This document shows, piece after piece, positions 11,395-24,539 of a DNA stretch of 64,000 bases; the first letter of the stretch is position 1, and every line of letters starts with the position of its first letter. Made by a program: the position numbers and the translations under genes. The stretch is from Marsupella aquatica (taxonomy: Eukaryota; Marchantiophyta). Below the pieces are notes generated by a model. It worked only from the letters and a program-made list of their open reading frames with translations, had not been told where the DNA came from and made no database searches. The stretch is from NCBI GenBank assembly GCA_973895155.1, contig OZ316894.1, positions 16,430,001 to 16,494,000 on the forward strand. The letters are read 5' to 3'.

Positions 11395-14300
11395 ATGGAA
11401 ACAACGATGGCCGTGGATATTGGTGTGCTTGATCCCGACCTGCTTCTGCTCCCTGATATACCTGTGCCAGCATCTAAACCTTTACTCTGCAAGTCCCGTC
11501 TTGATGATCTATTTGCGCAATGGCTTTCTCTGCCCGACACCCAACGTTTGGTGAGTGAGAAAATCTGGTCGTATTTATCTAAAGGGCTTACTTGACTTTT
11601 CTCTGATGCGAAAAAAGGTCCAAATTGCTGATCATGTAAAGGCCACCCGGAACTTGGAAGTAGAGTTAGAACAGACGAAAGATATAAGCATCTGAATTTC
11701 TTCTGAGTGATAGGTCGCGCGCGGTAGAGGACGTACTTTTGCTGATAGTGGAGTGTATCGACGTACCATTGTGCGACGTCTGCATGAGAATTTGCGATCT
11801 TCTGGGACTTCTGGTCTCTCGATTGCCCTATTTTAAGCTTTGAGCTCCGGGATCGACCTTAGACGCTTTGAATTGGTTTCCCTTCTCTTCACGAAAGGAC
11901 TCGTGCGAAGAGAATTTATTTTTAGCACAGAGAATTAGCAAGTTAAACTCGCGTTGCTCTGGTGGTATGTGGTTTCATATTGTTTTCCCTTCCTTGTGGC
12001 GAACGGGGTGTTTGGGGGCTGCACACGTATCCGGTGGGCTATGGAAAATTGTCGTTCTCTCCCTTTCCGTTACGTACATGAGCTGCTGCTAGTCGTGATG
12101 GAATTCGTTCTCACTTAAACTTATCTTTCAGGTCCTGTCACTTCTGGAAGATGTCAAGTCTGGAGCGCCTCTTGTGGTACCCGGGAGTCCCGGCATTGGG
12201 AGCACGGGTTCCTCTTTACCTTTGTTACCTGGTATATTCCCCGTGGGAAGCACCCCTCCATTGTCCCCAAGGAGTACTGCAGGCTCTCCTTTGTCTCCAA
12301 AATCGCCAATGAAACGAACTGGATCAGGACCAGCTGCCACAGGTTCTCCTCTTAAGAAAACAAGCGAGCCAGTGAAGGAAATTATTCCGCAGGTATGAAA
12401 GCACATGAACCTCGTCCTCCGAGAAGTCTATCATTGGCCCACAAACGCAAGTGTTCACAGTGGCTTATGGCGATCAGTAATGAAAGCGATTCTGTTACAA
12501 TGCCGTGATAGTCATGGACGATTAGCCCTTTTAGGTCAAGAAAAGTAGGTCTTATCTGCATTCTAGTATCTTACCATTCTCGACTTGACCTCTACGTTAC
12601 CCCTTGTGCAGTTTTATTTCCCGTACGGACCTCCAGCATCAAAGGAGGTAGAGGCAGAATGTCTAAAAGCGATTGATCAACTGTTTTCTGTTCATCCAGA
12701 TGGTTTACCCACTGCAGGTATGTTAGAACGAATGTTCACCTGCTGTGAAGTATCTGGAAATGGAATGTTGTAAAGTTTTTACCTTGTGAAATCTTATAGG
12801 GCTCGGTGACATCCTTCATAGCTTTGAGAGCCGTTTCATCCCAATCCTAAAGCAGCTCTTGTTTGCAATGATATAGTCTCTCTGCAGCGCCAGAAAATGA
12901 GAGTTTGGATTATCAGAAGTTGAAATTGATTGCTTTAGACACTGAATAGATATACTCGAGTGTGGCTGCAGCATCCTGATTAGCTACGGTTTCAGTCACT
13001 TTCAAATTCTTTCATATTGAATCATTTGTTTTTCTCATCACAGCATTCACGCCTGTAACGAAAGAAATTTGCAAGCTGCCCTCGTTTTTCTCAAGCTCTC
13101 TCTTCAAAAGAATCGACTCAGGAGGCAGGGGTCTTATAACCAAGTATGTAAAATTTGCGCAATTGAAGTCTAGATGCCTGTTTCCTGGATTGCAAATATA
13201 GAAGGATTACCTGAATTGATTCCATATCGGGTACGAGCAAGTTTATTTTGGTGCGACAATGCATCCATCATAAGTTCTGAAAGGAGAGTTTCCAAGATCA
13301 AATATGGAGGAGATGCATGTGAGATTTGGGCGTAGAAATACAGGTGGGGTCATAGTAGTGCAGTCGCTTCCCATCCAGCAAAAGCCATAGGATCCTTGTT
13401 AATTTAGGATTTCTGCTGGGCTTTTTGACTATTGTCAATTGTTCCATAACGCGGGTATTATGAAAGTAGGCGACTTGTTCCTTTCTTGTAGCCTTCTCAT
13501 TCAATATTAGAAAGTCGTGCTGCTCCGAGTTTGTTGAAGATTTCCAGCCATTGCCTTGATGTGCTGATCGCCCACTTTCTTTAGCGTCGGTGGACGCTAA
13601 TTTGTCAAGCGCTTTTGCCAGTCTATTATGGACTAACATCTGTTGGGTCTATTACTGTTTGTAGGGACGAGTTCTTGAAGTATTGGTCGGATAACAACAT
13701 GCTGACAACAGATCTTGTCACAAGAGTTTTCCAAGTATTGAAGCAGCCTGAAAAAAACTACCTTACTCAGGTTATTTCACAAACACTTAGCCGTAACAGT
13801 GTTCACTTTGACAAGTCTGTCGACATTATCCAGCACTACTTGAAACTGTGCAGTACTGTGAAATCTGTCGACCGTGTCGAAGGTCCTTAAGACCATTTGT
13901 TGCTGTGTCCTGATAATCTTGGGTTTCTGCAGGAGGACTTCAGGCCAATTTTAAGAGAACTGCTTTTGACTCATCATGGGCTGGAGTTCCTACACGACAC
14001 ACCCGAGTTTCAAGAAAGATATGGTTAGCGATAATTTCCATATCCTCTAGTCTCTGGGTGGCATCTACACCTTCAGTTCAGGGGATATGTTGACCTGTAT
14101 TTTTTAAAGCTTTTTACGCTCTTAAGCAAACCAGAATGAGAAATGAAGTACCCGTGTGTCGCTTGCAGTAGTGGGCTCTCGAATCAAAGTTTACTTTGTT
14201 CATCTGAAGAGATCCTCATTTTTATCATTTCGTGGTCCGTCTTGAGTTCTGGTCTCAAGTATTTGGGTTACGTGCATCTTGCGTGTACATGGCTCTTTAA

Positions 14301-16308
14301 TTGTAGCATGATCTGTCCTTTTCTGAAACCCTTCTGATAAGCACTGTGGCTTCTTCTGTGCATGGATCAGCCGAAACTGTCATCTACAGAATATTTTACC
14401 ACATTAATAAATCTGGAAATGGGAGACTTCAGCTTAGGGAACTCAAACGGAGCAACCTTATCACCGCCTTACAACAAGTTGACGAAGAGGAGGATATCAA
14501 TAAAGTTTTAAAGTAAGGACATCTATTTCTTGGAGTACCCATCTAGCTAAAGCCTTTGTGGACTGCACTCGAGGTCTGTCAAGACTTTCTGGACAACAAT
14601 TGGTTGTATTGTTGAAGGATAACGCGTATTGTGGCAAAGGTAGATCTTGGAGATGTTCGGATGTATACTTTGCACGCTGCTGCAGTTCTTTAAATCTCTG
14701 CTTCACACCTGATTTGTTGACCATTTGAACTCATATTCGCTATGAATTGTTCTATCAACCAGGTACTTCTCGTACGAGCATTTTTATGTGATCTACTGCA
14801 AGTTTTGGGAGCTGGACACTGATCATGATTTTCTTATTGATAAGGATGATCTACTCCGCTATGGCAATCATGCTCTGACTTACAGGGTTGTGGAAAGAAT
14901 ATTCTCCCAGGTATTTGTGTTGATTGAACAATGTCCTCATTTTCATTCCCTTTGGAAGTTGGTTCCGTTGAAGACTTTGTATGGACTTTTGTCCTAATCA
15001 TTTTACCGAATGAGATGAGCCTAGTTCTCTATCTGGACTCGCTCTAATTTGAGTTTGTGGCAAACTGCCTTTAGTTTTACAGGTGCCGAGAAAGTTCACA
15101 AGCACAGTGCCAACTAAAATGGGGTATGAGGACTTTGTGTGGTTTATCTTATCGGAGGAGGATAAGTCGTCAGAACCTAGCCTGGAGTACTGGTGAGTCT
15201 TTTGAAGCGAATACTACTTCAGAGGAGGGAGTTGAGAACTGTGTAATAGTATGTCTATTGCATTTAATGAGTTGAACATGTGATCTGGTCAGCTTCGACT
15301 CTGTAATTCCCTCTGCTGGTAATGGATCGACAAGGTAGTTAATGTAGGGCTGTAACATGATTCGTAACATTTGAGTTCTGGGGCAGGTTCAAGTGTGTAG
15401 ATTTGGATGGTGACGGAATTATTACTCATAACGAAATGCAATACTTCTACGAAGAGCAATTGCACCGAATGGAATGCATGGCACAAGAACCAGTACTGTT
15501 TGAAGACATAGTTTGTCAAATGGCTGACATGATTTGTCCGGAGGTAGGACTGGCTGTCTGATTGCCTGGACTTCTGGAACTGTTTGATTTTGCAGCGGAG
15601 AAAGTGCCTTAGTTGGATTATTGTGTATAGCTGCGAAGATTAATTTTGTACAGTTGAAAGGATCATCATCAGGGGCTGGAACTACACACCTAAAGTTTTG
15701 ATTCTACAATCACTAGTTTTGTTATGATTCTGAAGAAATGATCAAAGAGCAAAACTCTCATTTTAACATTTGGCCATCCTTATGACGCAGAAAGAGGGGC
15801 AATTAACTCTTCGCGACTTGAAGCGTTGCAAACTCTCTGGCAATTTTTTCAACATTCTTTTCAACCTGAACAAATTTGTTGCTTTTGAAACGCGTGATCC
15901 ATTCTTAATTCGACAGGTGTGCAGCTGTACTGGATTGTTCATTTTGTTCACTAAAGACTTCTGATGTTTTATTTTGTGGTCATAATGAGGGAGAAGTGGT
16001 CAATTTCAATCATTTGTGCTGTTTCTAGCGGCAGAACATTTCAGTGCATAGTTAAGCCCGTGGGAATCTCTGGAAATAGCTCCATCGGTTGGACTGTAAT
16101 GAATTCAACAGCCAAATTGGCTACGCATGAATTTTCCTCATTTTTCTCCTGATGTACCTGCGTGTAGGAAAGAGAAGATCCATCCTTGACAGAGTGGGAT
16201 CGGTTTGCACATCAAGAGTACATTCGGTTATCAATGGAGGAAGACGGCGAGGACGCTTCCAACGGCAGTGCAGAAGTTTGGGATGAATCGCTTGAAGCAC
16301 CCTTCTGA
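11395..16308 (+). CDS. Protein phosphatase 2A regulatory subunit B'' (EF-hand), 547 aa
   Basis: Regulatory B'' subunit that binds the PP2A A/C core, directs substrate choice and responds to calcium. Twelve exons join in frame with GT-AG sites: 11395-11550, 12132-12392, 12612-12717, 13044-13143, 13665-13770, 13933-14023, 14371-14512, 14763-14910, 15083-15192, 15387-15543, 15791-15916, 16168-16308. The first about 140 residues are Ser/Pro/Gly-rich (for example [18 protein letters not shown]), typical of plant B'' N termini. The conserved core starts at [10 protein letters not shown]-hand-like loops are [12 protein letters not shown] (about 340-351) and the canonical [12 protein letters not shown] (about 412-423). 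The core also has [31 protein letters not shown] and [11 protein letters not shown]. It ends [10 protein letters not shown]. Length matches plant B'' alpha/beta-type proteins rather than the TON2/FASS branch. All catalytic-core contact regions appear complete. Confidence 0.95.
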
Positions 16309-17412
16309 AGTCAATGGTAGCAAACCATTCCAGAGTATAGACAGGTTGCCAGGGCCCTGTTCTCGTCATGGCACTTGGGTGGTAACGTCCTCAACAAAAC
16401 TCTGTGATTTCCAACTCGGGATTTAATTTGCCAGCCTCATTTCCATAGGCCAGTTGGAGCAACTGCCTAGTCAACATGATAGCTCATTCATATATGTTCT
16501 CTACCAGCTTGCAACGCTACAGTAGTATGGGGGGCAGGCTGTGTCCAAGAGCAGTGTACTATCTCATTAGATTGATCGGCATCAAAGCTCTCAATTAAAG
16601 ATCATTGTATAGTAGGGTGTCATGTGGATATGGGCCAACTTGTCAACGGACAGGCTCTCGGTTAGAATTATATTACATATATTTCTAACAACGGACAGTG
16701 GGGGTGCTTCGGATGACCCAGGCTCTCTGCTGGCAAATGTTGCTAAAACTGTCACAAAACAGTCCAAACCAGCTGTGATTTGTTCAATGCGAACTTATAA
16801 AATTGGAATCAGAGGTTCACGCCAACATAAGTTGTTTGTCTTCATGTCACTAATCTACATAATGATGCGACGTTGTGGTGCACAATGGATCTTTCAAGAG
16901 AACTGGTAAATAGATTGTACTGAGTTGAACGTCATAAGATCTTGGTGCCTAATGAAGCATCTGCTGCACGTCGCTCTTCTCCACTTGCAGTATCTGTATG
17001 GATGAGTTGTGGATGAGTTTTCGTTGCGACGAAATCCATTGCAGGTGCTGGTGTAGGAAGTCAGACGGCATTCTTCATTCTGGTCGAGGTAGATTCTGGT
17101 TGCACCTTTTTGGTGAGCTCTACGTAGGGTGATGGATAGTGGGATGGAACTTGCATCCTTCACTTGTCCCTTGGTGACATATGATGCGTCATGTTGCTGG
17201 AATAATTCAGTTTGGATCAGCCCTTCCTTGCACTGTATACCGTAAAGTAATTCCCATACTCCCTTGCGATGTGAGGAATGCGATAGTCCAGATCTCCAAT
17301 TAATCCGTTTCTCGACAGTAGCCTCTTTACCCTACTTACATGACTGAATTGCCTACCAACTTTACTTTTCTATATTGTCTCTCTTGAACCCACCTATAAT
17401 TTCCCTACTGGT
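16309..17412. other. 3' flank of the PP2A B'' gene, nothing recognised
   Basis: This includes the 3' untranslated region of the phosphatase subunit gene. No further exon, RNA gene or repeat array is evident. Confidence 0.4.
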
Positions 17413-18118
17413 GCAATGACTTGATGCACTTGTACAGCGACAATCAATACATCGGCAGAGAACTCTTGTCCAAACAGGGCGTCTCAAAGATGAGAAATTG
17501 CAATGAGTTGATGCACTTGTACAGCGACACAATACATCGGCAGAGAACTCTTGTTCAAACAGGGCGTCTCAAAGATGAGAAATTGCAAAGACTTGATGCA
17601 CTTCATCGGCAGAGAACTTTTGTCCAAACTGGGCGTCTCAAAGATGAGAAATTGCAATGACTTGATGCACTTGTATAACGACAATCAATACATCAGCAGA
17701 GAACTCTTGTCCAAATAGTAGGGAGTCTCTTAAAGATGAGAAGTTACCGATGATGATATTCAGCCATAAAGGCCGACAACTCTTATCCAAGGAGGGAGTC
17801 TCAAAGATGAGTTGTCCAAATAGGGAGTCTTAAAGATGAGAATTTATGGATGATGATATTCAGCCATAAAGGCAGAGAACTCTTGTCCAAATAGAAGGGA
17901 GTCTCTTAAAGATGAGAAGTAACCGATGATGATATTCAGCCATAAAGGCCGAGAACTCTTATCCAAGGAGGGAGTCTCAAAGATGAGTTGTCCAAATAGG
18001 GAGTATTAAAGATGAGAATTTATGGATGATGATATTCAGCCATAAAGGCAGAGAACTCTTGTCCAAGGAGGGAGTCTCAAAGACGAGAAATTAAGGATAA
18101 TGATATTCAACCATAAAG
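17413..18118. repeat. Tandem repeat array with higher-order structure
   Basis: The first part is four units of about 85-87 bp (one shortened to 69) beginning GCAATGACTTGATGCACTT at 17413, 17500, 17585 and 17654, each holding AGAGAACTCTTGTCCAAA and GTCTCAAAGATGAGAA. The second part uses a variant with GATGATATTCAGCCATAAAGG. There a composite unit of about 176 bp, starting TAAAGATGAGAAGT, is repeated at 17731 and 17907. The shared GAACTCTTGTCCAA and GTCTCAAAGATGAG words show both parts come from one ancestor. Non-coding; chance ORFs arise because unit lengths keep frames open. Confidence 0.85.
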
Positions 18119-19408
18119 GAATGGTCCCTTTTTCATAAGGGTATAATTGTTTTGGGGGTTTTTCTTTCACCAGCCTCTACAGTGACTAATGGTTATGGCA
18201 TATGACCCATCCATATGGCAAAGAGTTATGGACTATGAATCTTGTGTCCCTAACCTGTACCTAGGGAGTTAAGGTCCATCAAATTGTCAAGTTTGAGACT
18301 CTATTAGTCACACCACTCAGGCCTCTGGAGGGAATCCTTTTACATGAAGTGTCTTCCTCATCAAACACACCAACCCCATAAGTTAGCACCATAGCGATGT
18401 ATACTTGAATTATTTCACTTTAATCAGACGCTCAAAATATCCATCACCAAAATTGTTGTGGACTCCAGTGCAAGTTGTCTGCATCTTGAATGAGATAAAT
18501 TTCAAGCGACATCCCACTAGGTACTGCCTGACAATGTAGAAAGATGTAGTCGGACACTCCACATGTTGGTATTAAGCCAATGCCTGAAAGTAAAATTAAA
18601 TCACCTTCATCACTTGCTACAGGAAGAGTTTGGGCTAAAGCTCTCTAGTAGATCTGATGCTCACATCTCTGAATTTGAACAAAAGACTGTTTTGGATGGC
18701 CTGCCCTATCCTTCAGCACAGGCACATATGATTCACCTCCAGAACTCCACTGTGAAGGGACTAGAACAACAGACTTTCACACTCATCATGGTGATGGAAC
18801 TCTTAAATTTTCCGATCTCCAATGCACTTCAGATTCTAAGATCGCCCCATATGGCATAAGATTATTACTGCCACCAGCTAGCAGCCCTTTTTTACAACAC
18901 ATCCAGGCCTCCTTAAATCCCTTAGTTTCGATGGCTGGCATACATGCACCACAAGAGATCGTGAACGACCAGGACAAAACTGCACACACTGCAGGTTACA
19001 GCTCCTTTGGCTCCTAGAAAGAAATCTGCTCTGTGGCCATCCGCCTTTGAGTTTTATACAATATTGAGACAAGTGAAGCTGTTCCTTGGGCTCAACCAAG
19101 GATGCCGACCCCATGGCTCTCAACTGGCGTGCACTTCGGTAAATTGAGAACCAGTGAGAGGAGCGATGGCTATTCACCTTGTTCACAACAAGGAAAGAGC
19201 CATCAAATTGATGGGCTTCTGTCTCTTTTGAACTAGGCTTCCTATGGTTAATTGATACTGAATTTTGACGTATTCCAATTTTAGAATATTGACATTTGCA
19301 TTTGAATGAATCCATTCGAATCATCCGGGAATTTCGTGAGACCCTCAAAAAACAGTTGGTGTAACTTGCAACTCAGGTCCAAAGTCTCTTCCAAAACATC
19401 GCACACAA
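18119..19408. other. 3' flank of AUG4, nothing recognised
   Basis: Open frames near 18563-18859 (+) and 18878-19348 (-) show no recognisable domain. Part of this is likely the 3' untranslated region of the minus-strand augmin gene. Confidence 0.35.
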
Positions 19409-22400
19409 CTAGATCTCCTCCTGTGGGTTGCTCAAATCCATTTCTACCTGTCGTATTGTCCATTGGATACCCTCCAGCTTCTGCAATGGGGAAAATAACC
19501 CAATTGTGATTACAATGAACTCTGTTCCGACCTTTACAGCCCAATGGACTGCAAGTTCAAAGACACAAGATGAAGTTTCTATCCAGCAGCTACATGATGA
19601 ATTTATATTTAGAGTTTCAGATTAAATATTTTGGTACTCTGAAATTAGGAGTACTCATACGAGTCTGTTCAACATCATTAACTGCCTCTTAATCTTCTTG
19701 CCCAGACCTTCAGCGTATCACTTTCCTTCTTCCTATAACCTGCCTTTGCCATCGTTTGCCATTTCACTCCAACTTATCTTGATCTGCTCGTATACAACGT
19801 TTCTCCGAAAACGCAACAGTGGACTCTAAGTCAACATCTGAGGTTTACGGACGATAATACATACCGTTGCAAGCTCATGGTATCTGTGAGCAATATCATC
19901 GAAGTACTTGTCCACTCCTTGATATTCACGTAGTCTTGTTACCTGCCATCGTTTTGAGCAGACAAAGCGTTTCTTCAAAATCTCTCGTAATATGTGCAAC
20001 ATGATACCTCCCGCAGAATGGACCACTTCAGCCTCTGTATTGAATAAATCAACACAAGCCGACAAGATGTCTAAACAAGTGGAATATACTGGGATGACAT
20101 CTGTACATCCTCACGTAGTAATGTTCGTCGACTTCACTTGCCCCTGCCTGATTCTAAATAAATTCTTGCAACGGGATGATAGCTGTGAATCAAACATAAT
20201 AATCTCAGGAGCAAGAGAGAAAGTGTTTCACTTACAGCTCTATTGTAAGCAGCTGTTGCCTCTTCATTAGCCTCCACTAAATGATCCCTGATAAAAGAAG
20301 CAGGTAAAATTTTGCAGGTTCAAATATAGAGTAGGTGGACAGTGGTTCAAAAATACACAGCTCACTAGCCAAGATTAAGGACCTAGCTTGTCCTAAAGCC
20401 ATATAAATTATTGCATGCCATGAATACAAGTTGTTGAGTGACCATGAATAAACAGGGACCTTGAGCTCGAAGAACTATATGCAGAAGCTCTGTAAAGACC
20501 GATTGTGAATTAGGACGAGCTAATAACCTGATCTTGTAAAGAGCAGGAATGGAATCCTGTGTGTATGTATCTCTCAAAAGTAGGTGTTCCAGAACCCTGC
20601 AATGACGAAAACAGTTCGAGTCAGGCCAATTTACTTCGATTCCCTACAGCAATTAAAGCTTAGGTATGTACATCCTCTCAAGCATACAAGTTGAAACACG
20701 AGAAAACTTTTTTTGTTGCTCCTTTGTTCGAGACGAAACTAATGTACTTTGGGATTCCATAGTATCAGAGAAGTTCTAAGAGAAAAGCGATTTTCATCAT
20801 GTCATTGAAATTCGAGAAAATACCTCAATTTTGTGTTCATGGTTTGACATCGCTTGCAAAGCCATGACTTTCTTAATCCATCCTGTTACAACAACCCCAA
20901 GATCACAAACTTGTCAAATTGATAGGAAGGATGCACTTTTGATCTGTGAATCATCTAAGCAACCTTGACAGAAAATTCTCTAGAAACACCAACCCCCAAA
21001 ACCATTACCAGAATTCAAAGACCTACCTTAGAATGCCTTGCTCTACCTGAGCAGATACGTGAAACAAAACCACATTTACAGATATTAACGACCTTCTAGA
21101 TATTATGGACTAGAATCATCCTCAATACGTCCTCAATACTTCCTCATCTCTCGCAGACTCATGTCATCTCTTTCTTACGGACCAATACATAGAAGCGCAT
21201 TCCCAAATGTTCAGTCTGTAGTGTACTTCAGAGGAATAGAACGAGCGAGATGGAAGTTAAACAATAGGAGGATGTGTACATATTGAACTTGGCGAGTTAT
21301 CTTAAAATCTTTCACCAGCCTCAGCAACGCAGCAAGGATCTGCTCCAGAACCTATGCCAAACACAAACAAAAAGTGAAAAAGGTTACACCAGCTGATACT
21401 TCTGTCAAAGACTTACATTTATGAGACATATCAAAAGATCGCGGAGAGGGGTATAAAATTTCTCAATTGAATTTCTAGTTGGAAATCTTTCCTTTCGCAA
21501 AATTCATTCACTATCTAAAACACGAACGCCATCTTTGTCATGCGTGGGCAGGCAATAGGACTTAAAGTGATAATCGACCGATTCATCTTCTTCCTCCAGA
21601 AAGATTTAGCCATGGGTACCACGAAAGATTGAGGGACAATCAGGCCAACTACTTGCTAGATGCCGGATGCCGGTGGAGTCCTCAAAAAATGCACTTCACA
21701 AATATCTACCTCTTACATTATGATATTCAGAGAATTTTCGGTCAGCGCAGAATAGATCCTCCATCAAGGCGGATTCTTCGGCCTCGATAGCTTCCACGGC
21801 TAATTTAACTCTGCAAACAAAGTAAGTTGGTAAGGTATGTCATCGATGGGAATAGCGGATTTTGAACTGGGCGGGATTCACTCAAAGTCCTGTAGAGCCG
21901 TCTGGACTAAAAGCTATCTAGACTCTAGTATATGTTGGACTTTGACGAGACAAATCAGCAATGTCACTCAACAGATTTATCAGATTGCAAACCTCTCTGA
22001 CAGCCGGGTACTCCTCGGTAAACTTGTCACTTCTGGGTCAGAGTCAACTTAGTCAGATTATATGCTATAAATATGCAAATAGGACTGAGCATCTCTCGGC
22101 GTGTTACGTAAGTGAAACACAAAGTCGACTGACAAATAAGAGCAAATATCGACTTGAAGAGTGCCCAATCTGCTAGCGCCGCTGTTTCACATCTATATTG
22201 CCTCCTGGAAATTTCCCTTGCGTGTGGACATTGTTGAACTACCAACTTCAACTTAAGACCTTGCATTGTATGGAGTAGATAATCGTGCATAGAACCTGTG
22301 AAGTACAGGCTGTAATGATTTGAAAGGCAACGACAGAAAGTACGGTTTTACTTTCATAGGACACCCCCTCTGGAGACATTAAAACGAGTGATTACAGCCA

Positions 22401-23668
22401 GTGGCACTCCCAAACTACCTGCTTCGTCCGCCTCAAACGCTGCAGTAAGCTTCTCACACTTAAGTTGCAGGCGTCCCTCGATTTCCGGGGTGAAGGCCAT
22501 CTGGTATACTGTGCTATCCTGTGCAGATGAGAGAGCTAAGTCAGTGCGAATACGTCTGAGATAAAATATCCTGTTCGGCTCGTTTTCTCCGACTTCACAA
22601 GTTTCACAGTTTCGGAATTGTAGGAGTCCAAGAAGACCTCACTAGACCCTCTGGCCTTTGGAGCCCGCCTAAGCAGATTTCGTTCCCATCCCATCTCACA
22701 ATCTGTGTCTCATAAACACTTCAACTGCTGAATGAACGCAGACCCTAGCATTTGACAATTTGATATCCCAGTTTTGTTTTGTTTTTTGTTGGGGGGGGGG
22801 GGGGCTTACGGAGACAGAGAATGCGATGAGGCAAGAAAAGAGATAGAATGAGAATTTCTTGTGACACATTCGGATATTTGGACGCTGTTGACTCTAAAAG
22901 AACTGTGACGTAGCAGTGCACAAAACCTTGCAGAAGTGTAGTGGATAAAAGGTCGCCGTAGCTACAGTCGCAGAAGAAGGAAGAGTTTGCTTAGCTTACA
23001 TCGGCGAAGGGGGCATTAGCTAGTTGCGTTTGGCACAACCAGGCAGGAGTCAAACCTAACATTCGATCCACAGCGCCTCCGATGCCGGGGTCCATCATCT
23101 CTGACGTGTTCGTTCCACTCAAGAAAATATTAATCGTGCTCGGGCCCGTGCCATTTGATGACGACACAGCACTCGTGACCGTGGTATTCGTACTGAAGCT
23201 TGTAGTACTACTGCTATCAAAAGAGCTGCGTGACATGAGACTCCACTTCTCCAAATCGTCATCAGGCAACTCCCCATCCTTGGCAATCAGAGGCAATCTA
23301 AGGCGTTGGGCTGCCTCTGCAATCGTCAACCGTTGCGCCAGAGCTTCGTAGACCAGAGCATTCGACCGAAATCCTAGCTGTGATAGCACTGCTTGGAGAT
23401 CTCGCATACCGCCTGCATTTGCGACCGAAACGGCCTGATGGTACTCCTCGACTATGGCAACGGCTTCGCAATGAAGAGCTACGGCTTCAAAGTAGCGCAG
23501 CCGTTCCTTCCCCATCTCTTCCCGAGCCAGAAGTAGATCCTGGTAAGTGGACTTGACGACGAGTGATCCATCCGGAGCAAGACAGTACCGGTCAAGAAGA
23601 TCCAACACTTGCACCAGACTTGCCGTTTGCGCCTGACCTGCAGGCGGCAGCAACATTGCCCGCACCAT
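19409..23668 (-). CDS. AUG4: AUGMIN subunit 4 (microtubule nucleation), 434 aa
   Basis: AUG4 belongs to the eight-subunit augmin complex, which recruits gamma-tubulin to spindle, phragmoplast and cortical microtubules for branching nucleation. Ten exons in transcript order: 23668-23000, 22518-22419, 22032-21993, 21810-21717, 21351-21280, 20882-20824, 20596-20528, 20287-20236, 19942-19865, 19480-19409. All junctions are GT-AG and phases agree (1,305 nt). Diagnostic segments are VLDLLDRYCLAPDGSLV and EEYHQAVSVANAGG in exon 1, RKSWLCKRCQTMNTKLR in exon 6, RDTYTQDSIPALYKIR in exon 7, VTRLREYQGVDKYFDDIAH in exon 9, and a C terminus starting KLEGIQWTIRQVEMDL. The protein is mostly helical and coiled-coil, with a Ser/Thr-rich linker at about 145-190. 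Length and order match plant AUG4. Intron 1 contains a 14-base G run at 22791-22804. A partial inverted pseudogene copy lies near 26.1-26.75 kb. Confidence 0.95.
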
Positions 23669-24539
23669 TCTCGACCGAACTTGGCTGCCCTACCCTGCCA
23701 GTGGACGTGACCGGATCACAACCCTGCGTCGACAATTCCTAGCTTACAACTCTATATCTCTCCCCTGTCCATCACATCTGACATTTCTTTTGAATGCTGT
23801 TTACTCTCTGAAGCCCGAGAGTGCAGGAGCGAAGCTGAGAGTGGAATAAGGGAGCTTGCTCTTGAGTCATGCTTTGTTGCTGCTCCACCGTACTTCTGAG
23901 CTACTGCCGTGGTGAATTGAGACCAAGTCAGAGAGGAGAAGCATTGTGCAGAGAAGACAATGGACGTGAGTCACAAATGGTCAAGAAAGAGGCAAAGTCG
24001 TGCATACTCTTCGCAGACAATCGGGACCGTTGTTCGTTCAATTCAATTTCATTGATGCACACTCCTGCTTCGGAAACCATCTCTGGTGGGACTGAAGCAA
24101 CCCTGAAGCGGGCCCAAGGATGGACAACTGCTCATCTGGCACATGATACACGATTGCACAGGCCGCACAACTATCGCCTGGCGAAATCACCAATTCCTGG
24201 ACTACAGATGTCCGAATACCTTTCCCTAAAACCACAGAAGCAAAAATCGAATCACTAGTGAAGGTGGACAGATTTTGGTACACTGAACAAACGAATGATT
24301 TCAAAAGAGGCCTCACAATGAACTGAATCCACTGATTAGTGGTATTCGATTCGTCCTGTACGAAAGCTCGAGCTCTGATTCATTTCGTGAGTGCATTCGA
24401 GTGATGGGGCCATTCCATCGACTGCCGATCGACTGCTGCATAAAACTCATGATTGCGAAGTGAAGACAACGAGAAAATGGTAGAAAAGGTGTTTTCGTTG
24501 TCAATTCCAATAATGGAATGGCGGGAACGAAGTGAGCAT
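23669..24539 (-). promoter_or_regulatory. Upstream region of AUG4
   Basis: This non-coding interval lies between the AUG4 start codon and the TGCACTT-family array. No clear core promoter element is visible and open frames on the plus strand have no family similarity. Promoter role is inferred from position. Confidence 0.3.

Noticed and set aside
17413-18118. CRISPR-like array
   Set aside because: Plant nuclear context, repeats are long and contiguous without unique spacers of uniform size; it is a minisatellite.
18563-19348. Possible gene 3' of AUG4 from open frames on both strands
   Set aside because: No recognisable domain or consistent splice chain; likely 3' untranslated and intergenic sequence.
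19733-19783. Alternative terminal exon for AUG4 ending shortly after exon 9
   Set aside because: It splices in phase but encodes no family-like sequence. The exon at 19,409-19,480 gives KLEGIQWTIRQVEMDL, which matches the AUG4 C terminus.
22791-22804. 14-base G run as a G-quadruplex regulator
   Set aside because: It is an isolated homopolymer in AUG4 intron 1 and may vary by slippage or sequencing error; no supporting structure around it.
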